A stretch of DNA of 35,885 nt from positions 1 through 35,885 of the forward strand of contig CAZSWS010000020.1 of assembly GCA_964610765.1 (NCBI GenBank), written 5' to 3'. Below, piece after piece: positions 16,204-23,786 of the stretch (positions within the stretch are counted from its first letter, which is position 1; every line of letters begins with the position of its first letter). A model generated the notes under the pieces. It was not told the origin of the DNA and did not search any database. It saw nothing but the letters and a program-made list of their open reading frames with translations. The position numbers and the translations under genes were made by a program. The stretch comes from CAZSWS01 sp964610765. GTDB lineage: Bacteria; Bacteroidota; Bacteroidia; Bacteroidales; Tannerellaceae.

Positions 16204-16227
16204 ATTGTCCGGAGATTCCGGATCAAT
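16204..16227 (+). promoter_or_regulatory. Bulged hairpin before rpsH
   Basis: ATTGTCCGGA (16204-16213) pairs with TCCGGA plus CAAT (16217-16222 and 16224-16227) to give 10 bp with a single bulged T at 16223 and a 3-nt loop. It occupies the 52-nt gap before rpsH. No clean T-run follows and the operon continues, so it is unlikely to be a terminator. S8 binds bulged helices in 16S rRNA and its own mRNA in E. coli; a similar role here is a guess from position. Confidence 0.4.
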
Positions 16228-16241
16228 TTAATTTTATAAAA

Positions 16242-16637
16242 ATGACAGATCCAATAGCAGATTATTTAACAAGATTGCGTAACGCAATCAAGGCACAACA
16301 TCGCGTAGTGGATGTTCCTGCCTCAAATTTGAAAAAAGAAATCACTAAGATTCTTTTTGAAAAAGGCTATATCTTAAACTTTAAGTTTATAGATGAAGGT
16401 CCTCAAGGGACTATTAAAATTGCATTAAAATATGATCCTAGTAGCAAGGTGAATGCAATTAAAAAAATGAAACGTGTCTCAACCCCAGGGTTGCGTCAAT
16501 ACGTAGGGTATAAGGATATGCCTAGAGTCTTAAATGGCTTAGGTATTGCTATTCTTTCCACTTCTAGAGGTGTGATGACAGATAAGGAAGCGCGCGACCT
16601 TAAAGTTGGCGGCGAAGTATTGTGTTACGTTTATTAA
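16242..16637 (+). CDS. rpsH: 30S ribosomal protein S8 (uS8)
   Basis: A 131-residue central-domain assembly protein. It begins MTDPIADYLTRLRNAIKAQHR and ends with the signature STSRGVMTDKEARDLKVGGEVLCYVY. S8 is the translational repressor of the spc genes in E. coli; here a bulged hairpin lies just before its own gene. rplF follows 15 nt later with a strong SD. Confidence 0.99.
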   Translation: MTDPIADYLTRLRNAIKAQHRVVDVPASNLKKEITKILFEKGYILNFKFIDEGPQGTIKIALKYDPSSKVNAIKKMKRVSTPGLRQYVGYKDMPRVLNGLGIAILSTSRGVMTDKEARDLKVGGEVLCYVY

Positions 16638-16639
16638 TT

Positions 16640-16652
16640 AGGAGGGAAGAAT
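16640..16652 (+). promoter_or_regulatory. Shine-Dalgarno sequence before rplF
   Basis: AGGAGG (16640-16645) lies 7 nt before the rplF ATG. It is a full-strength SD in a cluster where SDs are rare. Confidence 0.7.
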
Positions 16653-17204
16653 ATGTCAAGAATTGGAAAATTACCTATTGAAATTCCCGCTGGTGTTACA
16701 GTCACTATTAAAGACAACTTAGTTACTGTAAAAGGACCAAAAGGAGAATTAAGTCAACAAGTAAACCCTGACATTTCCGTTTCAAATGAAGACGGTATTG
16801 TTCAGGTAACAAGACCTTCTGATAATAAAGAACATCGTGCTTTACATGGATTATACAGATCTTTGATTAACGGCATGGTTGTAGGCGTGTCAGAAGGATA
16901 TAAGAAAGAACTTGAGTTGGTTGGTGTGGGTTATCGTGTAGCAAACACCGGTCAGTTGTTAGAACTATCGTTGGGTTTTACACACAGTGTTTTCATGCAA
17001 TTGCCTGATGAAGTGAAAGTAGAAACTAAGAGTGAAAGGAATAAGAATCCTTTGATTATTTTAGAATCTGCAGACAAGCAATTGTTAGGTCACATTTGTG
17101 CAAAAATACGCTCCTTCAGAAAACCGGAACCATATAAAGGTAAAGGTATCAAGTTTGTTGGAGAAGAGATTAGAAGAAAATCAGGTAAAACTGCAGGTAA
17201 GTAA
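16653..17204 (+). CDS. rplF: 50S ribosomal protein L6 (uL6)
   Basis: A 183-residue protein near the sarcin-ricin loop and factor-binding site. MSRIGKLPIEIPAGV opens the first of two duplicated beta-alpha domains; ELVGVGYRV starts the second, and the tail EPYKGKGIKFVGEEIRRKSGK is diagnostic. One of three cluster genes with a clear SD. Confidence 0.99.
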   Translation: MSRIGKLPIEIPAGVTVTIKDNLVTVKGPKGELSQQVNPDISVSNEDGIVQVTRPSDNKEHRALHGLYRSLINGMVVGVSEGYKKELELVGVGYRVANTGQLLELSLGFTHSVFMQLPDEVKVETKSERNKNPLIILESADKQLLGHICAKIRSFRKPEPYKGKGIKFVGEEIRRKSGKTAGK

Positions 17205-17225
17205 TCTACGAAAACGAATAATGTT

Positions 17226-17570
17226 ATGACAACTAAAGAATTAAGAAGACTCAAGATTAAAAGAAGCATACGTAGTAAGCTCGAAGGTACTTCTGAACGT
17301 CCACGTTTGACCGTTTTCAGAAGTAACAAACAAATATATGTTCAGGTGATAGATGATGCAACTGGACGTACCATCGCATCAGCCTCTTCTCTTAAATTAG
17401 ATGATAAAACCACTAAGAAAGAACAAGCGGCAAAAGTAGGCGAAGTGATTGCAAAAAATACGCTAGAAGCGGGTGTCCAAACGGTAATTTTCGACCGTAA
17501 TGGTTATCTGTATCATGGTAGAGTGAAGGAATTAGCAGATGCTGCTCGAAAAGGCGGGCTTAAATTTTAA
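17226..17570 (+). CDS. rplR: 50S ribosomal protein L18 (uL18)
   Basis: A 114-residue 5S rRNA-binding protein. A basic N terminus (RRLKIKRSIRSKLEGTSERPRLTVFRSNK) precedes YVQVIDDATGRTIASAS and the final FDRNGYLYHGRVKELADAARKGGLKF, all family-typical. It sits between rplF and rpsE in the usual order. Confidence 0.99.
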   Translation: MTTKELRRLKIKRSIRSKLEGTSERPRLTVFRSNKQIYVQVIDDATGRTIASASSLKLDDKTTKKEQAAKVGEVIAKNTLEAGVQTVIFDRNGYLYHGRVKELADAARKGGLKF

Positions 17571-17581
17571 AATAAGCAGTA

Positions 17582-18091
17582 ATGAATAATAAAATAAAAT
17601 CGACAAACGATTTAGAATTAAAAGACAGGCTGGTTGCTATTAACCGTGTAACAAAAGTTACTAAGGGAGGTCGCACATTTACCTTTGCTGCAATCGTTGT
17701 TGTTGGTAATGAGGATGGTATCGTTGGTTGGGGGCTAGGCAAAGCCGGTGAAGTAACCACTGCCATTGCAAAAGGTGTTGAAGCAGCAAAAAAGAATTTG
17801 ATTAAAATACCTGTTCATAATGGAACAATTCCTCATGAACAATCTGCTAAATTTGGTGGAGCAAGGGTGTTTATCAAGCCTGCAGCCACAGGAACCGGAG
17901 TAAAAGCCGGTGGTGCGATGCGTGCTGTATTGGAAAGTGTTGGTGTGACTGACGTTTTAGCTAAGTCAAAAGGTTCATCGAATGCTCACAACTTGGTGAA
18001 AGCAACTATTGCTGCACTGAATGAGTTGAGAAGCCCATTGATGGTAGCTCAGAACAGAGGTGTATCGGTAGAAAAAGTTTTCAAAGGATAA
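17582..18091 (+). CDS. rpsE: 30S ribosomal protein S5 (uS5)
   Basis: A 169-residue accuracy protein at the mRNA entry. The dsRBD-like N-terminal part contains LVAINRVTKVTKGGRTFTFAA and GWGLGKAGEV; the C-terminal part contains AGGAMRAVLESVG and AKSKGSSNAHNLVKAT. The loop altered in spectinomycin-resistant mutants (VTKGGRTF region) looks intact. The stop codon is next to the SD of rpmD. Confidence 0.99.
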   Translation: MNNKIKSTNDLELKDRLVAINRVTKVTKGGRTFTFAAIVVVGNEDGIVGWGLGKAGEVTTAIAKGVEAAKKNLIKIPVHNGTIPHEQSAKFGGARVFIKPAATGTGVKAGGAMRAVLESVGVTDVLAKSKGSSNAHNLVKATIAALNELRSPLMVAQNRGVSVEKVFKG

Positions 18092-18094
18092 TAA

Positions 18095-18109
18095 AGGAGG
18101 ATTGATCAG
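18095..18109 (+). promoter_or_regulatory. Shine-Dalgarno sequence before rpmD
   Basis: AGGAGG (18095-18100), part of TAAAGGAGG, lies 9 nt before the rpmD ATG. It is the strongest SD in the window. Confidence 0.7.
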
Positions 18110-18292
18110 ATGGCAACTATAAAAGTAAAGCAGGTTAGAAGTCGGATTAACTGTCCGAAAGACCAAAAGAGAACATTGGATGCGCTTGGTTTAAGACGCA
18201 TGAACCGTGTTGTTGAGCATAAAGAGACTCCTTCTATATTAGGAATGATTGAGAAAGTGAAACATCTTGTTTCCGTTGAAAAAGTAAATTAA
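18110..18292 (+). CDS. rpmD: 50S ribosomal protein L30 (uL30)
   Basis: A 60-residue protein with the short bacterial L30 fold. IKVKQVRSRINCPKDQKRTLDALGLRRMNRVVEH is the signature stretch, followed by SILGMIEKVKHLV. Its place between rpsE and rplO is standard. Confidence 0.98.
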   Translation: MATIKVKQVRSRINCPKDQKRTLDALGLRRMNRVVEHKETPSILGMIEKVKHLVSVEKVN

Positions 18293-18312
18293 ACTGATTG
18301 AAGATAAAAGAT

Positions 18313-18759
18313 ATGAATCTATCGAATTTGAAACCAGCCCAAGGATCAGTGAAAGCACGAAAAAGAATCGGACGTGGTCCGGGTTCAGGCTTAGGTGGTA
18401 CCTCTACCAGAGGGCATAAAGGGGCACAATCTCGTTCTGGATATTCTCGTAAAATTGGATTTGAAGGAGGTCAAATGCCTATTCAAAGACGTTTACCAAA
18501 GTTCGGATTTAAAAATATTAATCGTGTTGAATATAAAGCTATCAATTTAGATACTTTACAGAAATTGGCTGAAGCTAAAAACATGTCTAAAATAGGCATT
18601 GAAGAGTTGATTGAAGCTGGAGTTATTTCCTCTTCTCAACTAGTGAAAGTTTTAGCTAATGGTAGTATTACCACAAAATTAGATGTTGAAGCCCACGCAT
18701 TTTCTAAAAGTGCAGAAGCAGCTATAATAGCTGCCGGTGGAACAGTCAGTAAACTGTAA
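18313..18759 (+). CDS. rplO: 50S ribosomal protein L15 (uL15)
   Basis: A 148-residue late-assembly protein. The ATG at 18313 (MNLSNLKPAQGS) is the expected N terminus; an in-frame TTG five codons upstream is not needed. The Gly/Arg-rich extension KRIGRGPGSGLGGTSTRGHKG and GFEGGQMPIQRRLPKFGF are diagnostic. secY begins 6 nt after the stop. Confidence 0.98.
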   Translation: MNLSNLKPAQGSVKARKRIGRGPGSGLGGTSTRGHKGAQSRSGYSRKIGFEGGQMPIQRRLPKFGFKNINRVEYKAINLDTLQKLAEAKNMSKIGIEELIEAGVISSSQLVKVLANGSITTKLDVEAHAFSKSAEAAIIAAGGTVSKL

Positions 18760-18765
18760 AATCAA

Positions 18766-20103
18766 ATGAGAGCAGTAGAAACGATTAAAAATATTTGGAA
18801 AATTGAGGATTTGAGAAATCGAATCCTCACTACTCTTTTATTAGTGTTGGTGTATCGTTTTGGTACGTTTGTTGTATTACCTGGTATTGAACCAGCTGCA
18901 CTAACGTCACTACATGCACAAACACGAGGAGGGCTATTAGCCTTATTAGACATGTTTTCCGGAGGGGCGTTCTCTAATGCATCTATTTTTGCATTAGGTA
19001 TTATGCCTTATATCTCTGCTTCGATTGTAATGCAGCTTGTGGGTATTGCTATCCCCTCATTCCAAAAGATGCAAAGAGAAGGTGAAAGCGGTCGACGCAA
19101 GATTAATCAATATACCCGTTATTTAACACTCTTAATTTTATGCTTGCAAGGTCCAACGTATCTTGTGAACTTGAGTGTTCAGCTTAGAGCTGCAGGTGCT
19201 GCTATGCCGGATAGTATCTGGTTTACGTTTTCATCTACAGTGATATTAGCTGCCGGTAGTATGTTTATCTTGTGGTTAGGTGAGCGCATCACAGATAAAG
19301 GTGTAGGTAATGGAGTTTCCTTTATTATTCTAGTAGGTATTATTGCCAGACTACCACACTCGCTTTTCCAAGAGTTTATTTCAAGACAAAGTGAAAAGAC
19401 TGGTGGATTAGTTATGTTTTTAGTTGAAATTGTTGTACTGCTATTTGTTATAGGCGGTGCTATTATGCTTGTTCAAGGTACCAGAAAAGTGCCTGTTCAA
19501 TATGCTAAACGTATCGTTGGTAACAAACAATATGGTGGTGCACGCCAATACATACCTTTGAAAGTTAATGCAGCAAACGTGATGCCTATCATTTTTGCTC
19601 AAGCTATCATGTTTATACCGATTTCAATCGTGGGTTTCTCTAAAGCAGGTGAGTCTACAGGATTCTGGGCTGCATTTATGGATAATACCGGATTTTGGTA
19701 TAACTTTGTGTTTGCGGTTTTGATTATACTGTTCACTTATTTCTATACAGCTATAACTATTAACCCGACGCAAATGGCTGATGACTTGAAGCGCAATAAT
19801 GGCTTCATACCCGGAGTTAAACCCGGAAAAGCTACTAAAAACTATTTAGATGCTATCATGGATAGAATAACTCTTCCTGGTGCATTTTTCTTAGCTTTAG
19901 TTGCTATTATGCCTGCCTTTGCAAGAATTGCCGGAGTTAGTCAAGAATTCTCTCAATTCTTTGGGGGTACTTCATTGCTGATTTTGGTGGGAGTTGTGTT
20001 GGATACATTGCAACAAATCGAAAGTCATTTATTGATGCGTCATTATGACGGTTTGTTGAAATCAGGTAGAATAAAAGGACGTTCAGCTGCGGGAGCATAT
20101 TGA
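18766..20103 (+). CDS. secY: Preprotein translocase subunit SecY
   Basis: A 445-residue integral membrane protein forming the SecYEG channel. About ten hydrophobic segments are visible. FSGGAFSNASIFALGIMPYISASI, QREGESGRRKINQYTRYLT, WLGERITDKGVGNG and ITINPTQMADDLKRNNGFIPGVKPG are SecY hallmarks; the last lies in the cytoplasmic loop that contacts the ribosome and SecA. It is in the usual spc position after rplO. adk, which often follows secY, is missing and map follows 1 nt after the stop. Confidence 0.99.
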   Translation: MRAVETIKNIWKIEDLRNRILTTLLLVLVYRFGTFVVLPGIEPAALTSLHAQTRGGLLALLDMFSGGAFSNASIFALGIMPYISASIVMQLVGIAIPSFQKMQREGESGRRKINQYTRYLTLLILCLQGPTYLVNLSVQLRAAGAAMPDSIWFTFSSTVILAAGSMFILWLGERITDKGVGNGVSFIILVGIIARLPHSLFQEFISRQSEKTGGLVMFLVEIVVLLFVIGGAIMLVQGTRKVPVQYAKRIVGNKQYGGARQYIPLKVNAANVMPIIFAQAIMFIPISIVGFSKAGESTGFWAAFMDNTGFWYNFVFAVLIILFTYFYTAITINPTQMADDLKRNNGFIPGVKPGKATKNYLDAIMDRITLPGAFFLALVAIMPAFARIAGVSQEFSQFFGGTSLLILVGVVLDTLQQIESHLLMRHYDGLLKSGRIKGRSAAGAY

Positions 20104-20104
20104 T

Positions 20105-20890
20105 ATGATATATCTAAAAACAGATGAAGAAATTGAGCTGATGTATTTAGCAAATCAGCTTGTAGGAAAAACACTTGGTGAGATAGCTAAACATATCGAA
20201 CCTGGTGTATCTACACTTCATTTGGATAAAATCGCTGAAGAGTTTATTCGTGATCATGGTGCAGTGCCTGCCTTTTTGGGATACGGAGGTTTTCCAAATT
20301 CAATTTGTGCTTCCATAAATGAAAATGTAGTGCATGGTATTCCATCGGATAAAACGATTTTAAATGACGGTGATGTCATATCAGTTGACTGTGGAACTAT
20401 TTTAAATGGATTTGTTGGTGACTCAGCTTATACTTTTTGTGTGGGTGAAGTAGAAGAGAAAGTAAAGAAACTTTTAATTACTACTAAAGAGTCATTGTTT
20501 AAAGGTATAGAACAAGCTTGTGAAGGTCATAGAGTCGGAGATATAGGTAATGCTATACAGAATTACTGTGAGGAGAAAGGCTATTCTGTCGTAAGAGAAC
20601 TAGTTGGTCATGGTATAGGACAGAAAATGCATGAAGAACCGGAAGTGCCGAATTATGGTCGGAAAGGCTATGGTACGCTTTTACACTCCGGTATGTGCAT
20701 TTGTATCGAACCAATGATTAACATGGGAAGTCGAAACGTTGTCTTTGAAGATGACGGGTGGACTGTTCGAACTAAAGATAGGAAGTACTCTGCTCATTTT
20801 GAACATTGTATTTGTATTCGACCTGAAGGTCCGAGGATATTATCCTCATTTGAATTTATAAAAGAAGTTTTAGAAGATAAATTTATTTGA
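20105..20890 (+). CDS. map: Methionine aminopeptidase, type I
   Basis: A 261-residue dimetal enzyme that removes the initiator methionine from nascent proteins. The five metal ligands are present: Asp95 in VDCGT, Asp106 in GDSAYTF, His169 in GHGIG, Glu202 in IEPM and Glu233 in FEH. His77 in VVHGIP is the usual substrate-binding histidine. No N-terminal zinc-finger extension is present. Its place between secY and infA is common in Bacteroidetes and Firmicutes. Confidence 0.98.
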   Translation: MIYLKTDEEIELMYLANQLVGKTLGEIAKHIEPGVSTLHLDKIAEEFIRDHGAVPAFLGYGGFPNSICASINENVVHGIPSDKTILNDGDVISVDCGTILNGFVGDSAYTFCVGEVEEKVKKLLITTKESLFKGIEQACEGHRVGDIGNAIQNYCEEKGYSVVRELVGHGIGQKMHEEPEVPNYGRKGYGTLLHSGMCICIEPMINMGSRNVVFEDDGWTVRTKDRKYSAHFEHCICIRPEGPRILSSFEFIKEVLEDKFI

Positions 20891-20894
20891 TTAT

Positions 20895-21113
20895 ATGGCT
20901 AAACAAGCATCAATAGAACAAGATGGAGTGATTATAGAGGCGTTATCTAATGCTATGTTCCGTGTAGAACTGGAAAATGGTCATGAAATAACCGCTCATA
21001 TCTCCGGAAAAATGCGTATGCACTATATTAAAATTCTTCCAGGTGATAAGGTTAAGATAGAAATGTCGCCTTATGACTTAACAAAAGGAAGAATTTCATT
21101 CAGATATAAATAA
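20895..21113 (+). CDS. infA: Translation initiation factor IF-1
   Basis: A 72-residue OB-fold protein that occupies the 30S A site during initiation. MAKQASIEQDGVIIEALSNAMFRVELENGHEITAHISGKMRMHYIKILPGDKV matches the family end to end. It follows map by 4 nt and precedes rpmJ, the standard spc-alpha junction. Confidence 0.98.
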   Translation: MAKQASIEQDGVIIEALSNAMFRVELENGHEITAHISGKMRMHYIKILPGDKVKIEMSPYDLTKGRISFRYK

Positions 21114-21129
21114 AAGAAAAATATTAGAT

Positions 21130-21246
21130 ATGAAAGTAAGAGCATCTTTAAAGAAACGTACGCCTGACAGTAAAATTGTCAGAAGAAAAGGACGTTTATA
21201 CGTGATTAATAAAAAGAATCCGAAGTTTAAACTTCGTCAAGGTTAA
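21130..21246 (+). CDS. rpmJ: 50S ribosomal protein L36 (bL36), cysteine-free form
   Basis: A 38-residue protein that is easy to miss. It begins MKVRASLKKRTPDSKIVRR and ends KFKLRQG, which aligns along its length with bL36. The zinc-ribbon ligands (CxxC...C...H) are replaced: the protein has no cysteine at all, so this is a non-zinc form. It lies between infA and rpsM, the conserved place, with 16 nt before and 28 nt after it. Confidence 0.96.
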   Translation: MKVRASLKKRTPDSKIVRRKGRLYVINKKNPKFKLRQG

Positions 21247-21274
21247 TTTAACTCAGTAATAATAATCTAAGTAT

Positions 21275-21655
21275 ATGGCTATAAGAATTGTTGGTGTAGA
21301 CTTACCACAAAACAAGAGAGGTGAAATAGCATTGACTTATATTTTTGGAATAGGTCGCAGCTCAGCCAACCGGATATTGAAAGAAGCCGGTATTGATAGA
21401 GACATAAAGGTGAAAGATTGGTCTGATGAGCAAGCTGCAAAAATCCGTGAAATAATAGGTGAGAGTTATAAGGTAGAAGGAGATCTACGCTCAGAAGTAC
21501 AGTTGAATATCAAGCGCCTGATGGATATCGGTTGCTATCGTGGTGTAAGACATCGTATTGGTCTTCCATTAAGAGGTCAGAGTACAAAAAACAATGCACG
21601 TACTCGTAAGGGAAGAAAGAAAACTGTTGCAAACAAGAAAAAAGCAACTAAATAA
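21275..21655 (+). CDS. rpsM: 30S ribosomal protein S13 (uS13)
   Basis: A 126-residue head protein bridging to the 50S and touching P-site tRNA. MAIRIVGVDLPQNKRGEIALTYIFGIG, IGCYRGVRHRIGLPLRGQSTKNNARTRKG and a Lys-rich C-terminal tail are as expected. First gene of the alpha group. Confidence 0.99.
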   Translation: MAIRIVGVDLPQNKRGEIALTYIFGIGRSSANRILKEAGIDRDIKVKDWSDEQAAKIREIIGESYKVEGDLRSEVQLNIKRLMDIGCYRGVRHRIGLPLRGQSTKNNARTRKGRKKTVANKKKATK

Positions 21656-21667
21656 TTAATTTGAGAT

Positions 21668-22057
21668 ATGGCAAAGAAATCAGTCGCAGCAAAAAGAAAG
21701 AAAGTAAAAGTAGATGCCGTTGGACAAGCGCATATACATTCGTCTTTTAATAACATTATTGTAACTCTGGCTAACGCGGATGGTCAGGTTATCAGTTGGT
21801 CTTCAGCTGGTAAAATGGGCTTTAGGAGTTCAAAAAAGAATACTCCTTATGCTGCTCAAATGGCAGCACAAGACTGTGCAAAAGTCGCTTTTGATTTAGG
21901 ACTTCGCAAAGTGAAAGTGTATGTTAAAGGACCAGGAAATGGTCGTGAGTCAGCGATTCGTACAATACACAGTTCAGGTATTGAAGTAACTGAGATTGTG
22001 GACGTGACCCCGTTGCCACATAACGGATGTCGTCCTCCTAAGAAAAGAAGAGTTTAA
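21668..22057 (+). CDS. rpsK: 30S ribosomal protein S11 (uS11)
   Basis: A 129-residue platform protein lining the mRNA exit. AHIHSSFNNIIVTLANADG, GRESAIRTIHSSGIEV and the conserved C terminus DVTPLPHNGCRPPKKRRV are all present. The 110-nt gap after it carries the structured region before rpsD. Confidence 0.99.
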   Translation: MAKKSVAAKRKKVKVDAVGQAHIHSSFNNIIVTLANADGQVISWSSAGKMGFRSSKKNTPYAAQMAAQDCAKVAFDLGLRKVKVYVKGPGNGRESAIRTIHSSGIEVTEIVDVTPLPHNGCRPPKKRRV

Positions 22058-22076
22058 ACAATAATTTATCTATTAA

Positions 22077-22145
22077 GAGTCAAAGATTGTGGATATAAAT
22101 TGCTATCACCTCCTCTCAGCAATTGCGGCTGCACGATAAAGACTC
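22077..22145 (+). ncRNA. Candidate structured leader of rpsD with an anti-SD-like apical loop
   Basis: Three nested helices can form in the rpsK-rpsD gap: GAGTC (22077-22081) with GACTC (22141-22145); ATTGTG (22086-22091) with CACGAT (22132-22137), one G-T pair; AATTGCT (22098-22104) with AGCAATT (22118-22124). The 13-nt apical loop ATCACCTCCTCTC contains CACCTCCT, the anti-SD core of 16S rRNA. The rpsD ATG is 22 nt after the outer helix. S4 regulates its own mRNA in other bacteria, so an S4-responsive leader is the natural reading. I recall computational ribosomal-leader candidates in Bacteroidia but cannot confirm whether this is one of them. Confidence 0.55.
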
Positions 22146-22167
22146 GCAGATTTTAAAAAACAATAAA

Positions 22168-22773
22168 ATGGCAAGATATACAGGTCCAAGAACAAAAATT
22201 GCTAGAAAGTTTGGCGAGCCCATATTTGGTCCAGATAAAGTTCTTTCAAAAAAGAATTATCCTCCCGGACAACATGGCAACACCAGAAGAAGAAAAACTT
22301 CTGAGTATGGTATTCAGCTGAAAGAAAAACAAAAAGCTAAATATACTTATGGTGTTTTAGAAAAACAGTTTAGAAACTTATTTGATAAAGCACAACGTTC
22401 TAAAGGTATTACGGGTGAAATCCTGTTACAACTTTTAGAGTCAAGATTAGACAATGTGGTTTTCCGTTTGGGTATTGCTCCAACAAGAGCTGCAGCACGT
22501 CAGTTAGTTTCTCATCGTCACATCATTGTAGATGGTAAGATTGTTAACATACCTTCTTATACACTTAAGCCAGGTCAAGCTATAGGTATAAGAGAAAAAT
22601 CAAAATCCTTAGAAGTCGTTTTAGATGCACTAGCTGGATTTAATCATAGTAAATATCCTTGGATTGAGTGGGATCAAGCTTCTATGACGGGTAAATATTT
22701 ACATATACCGGAAAGAGCTGACATTCCAGAGAACATTAAGGAACAATTAATTGTAGAACTATATTCAAAATAA
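22168..22773 (+). CDS. rpsD: 30S ribosomal protein S4 (uS4)
   Basis: A 201-residue primary 16S-binding protein. The start is the ATG at 22168 (MARYTGPRTKIARKFGEPIFG). An in-frame ATG at 22123 would add 15 residues unlike the family and falls inside the candidate leader structure. The S4 domain is visible as LESRLDNVVFRLGIAPTRAAARQLVSHRHIIVDGK. The N-terminal region lacks a zinc-binding cysteine cluster. It is separated from rpsK by a 110-nt structured gap; rpoA follows after 10 nt. Confidence 0.98.
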   Translation: MARYTGPRTKIARKFGEPIFGPDKVLSKKNYPPGQHGNTRRRKTSEYGIQLKEKQKAKYTYGVLEKQFRNLFDKAQRSKGITGEILLQLLESRLDNVVFRLGIAPTRAAARQLVSHRHIIVDGKIVNIPSYTLKPGQAIGIREKSKSLEVVLDALAGFNHSKYPWIEWDQASMTGKYLHIPERADIPENIKEQLIVELYSK

Positions 22774-22783
22774 TAATATTTTT

Positions 22784-23776
22784 ATGGCGATATTAGCATT
22801 TCAAAAACCCGACAAAGTATTAATGTTAGAGGCGGACGATTTTTTCGGGAAGTTTGAATTCCGTCCTTTGGAACCGGGCTATGGTATTACTATAGGTAAT
22901 GCTTTACGCCGTATACTATTATCCTCTCTGGAAGGTTTTGCTATTACTTCCGTGAAAATTGAAGGTGTTGAACATGAGTTTGCATCTATTCCGGGTGTAA
23001 TGGAGGATGTTACTAATATTATCCTAAACCTAAAGAAGGTTCGTTTTAAGCATATCGTTGATGATATAGAAACGGAGAAAGTAAGTATTCATGTAGCTAA
23101 TTCCGAAGTCTTTACTGCAGGTGATGTTGCTAAGCAACTAACAGGCTTTGAAGTCTTGAATCCTGATTTGGTGATTTGTCGTTTAGATAAGTCAGCAGCT
23201 TTTCATATTGAATTGACTATTAATAAAGGTAGAGGTTATGTGCCGGCTGAAGAAAACAGACAAATGTTGGAAGATCCGTTGGCTATAGCTATTGATTCTA
23301 TTTACACTCCTATTCGCAATGTAAAATACCTTGTAGAGAACTTCCGTGTAGAACAAAAAACCGACTATGAGAAATTAATATTTGAAATTTCAACAGACGG
23401 TTCTATACATCCGAAAGAAGCATTAAAAGAAGCTGCTAAGATATTGATATATCATTTCATGCTATTCTCTGATGAGAAGATAGCTGTTGAGTCTGCTGAT
23501 GCTGATGGAAACGAGGAGTTTGATGAGGAGGTTCTTCATATGCGTCAATTATTGAAGAGTAAGTTGTCTGATATGGACTTGTCTGTACGCGCTCTAAACT
23601 GCTTGAAGGCTGCAGATGTTGAATCACTAGGAGAACTTGTGAAATACAATAAAAACGATTTGCTAAAGTTCCGTAACTTCGGTAAGAAGTCTTTAACCGA
23701 GTTAGATGAATTATTAGACAGCCTGAACCTTTCGTTTGGTATGGATATTTCGAAATATAAACTAGAAAAAGAGTAA
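22784..23776 (+). CDS. rpoA: RNA polymerase alpha subunit
   Basis: A 330-residue subunit that nucleates RNA polymerase assembly. The N-terminal dimerisation domain (about 1-235) contains FRPLEPGYGITIGNALRRILLSSLEG and GRGYVPAEENR. An acidic linker (about 238-250) leads to the C-terminal domain (about 255-320) with DLSVRALNCLKAADVESLGELV and KFRNFGKKSLTELDELL, the part that contacts UP elements and activators. Standard alpha-operon position before rplQ. Confidence 0.99.
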   Translation: MAILAFQKPDKVLMLEADDFFGKFEFRPLEPGYGITIGNALRRILLSSLEGFAITSVKIEGVEHEFASIPGVMEDVTNIILNLKKVRFKHIVDDIETEKVSIHVANSEVFTAGDVAKQLTGFEVLNPDLVICRLDKSAAFHIELTINKGRGYVPAEENRQMLEDPLAIAIDSIYTPIRNVKYLVENFRVEQKTDYEKLIFEISTDGSIHPKEALKEAAKILIYHFMLFSDEKIAVESADADGNEEFDEEVLHMRQLLKSKLSDMDLSVRALNCLKAADVESLGELVKYNKNDLLKFRNFGKKSLTELDELLDSLNLSFGMDISKYKLEKE

Positions 23777-23786
23777 GTATAAAGCG

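Noticed and set aside
18298..18312. TTG start five codons before rplO ATG.
   Set aside because: MNLSNLKPA is the usual L15 N terminus.
22123..22167. In-frame ATG giving rpsD 15 extra N-terminal residues.
   Set aside because: The extra residues do not fit S4, MARYTGPRTK is the family start, and the region is taken by the leader structure.
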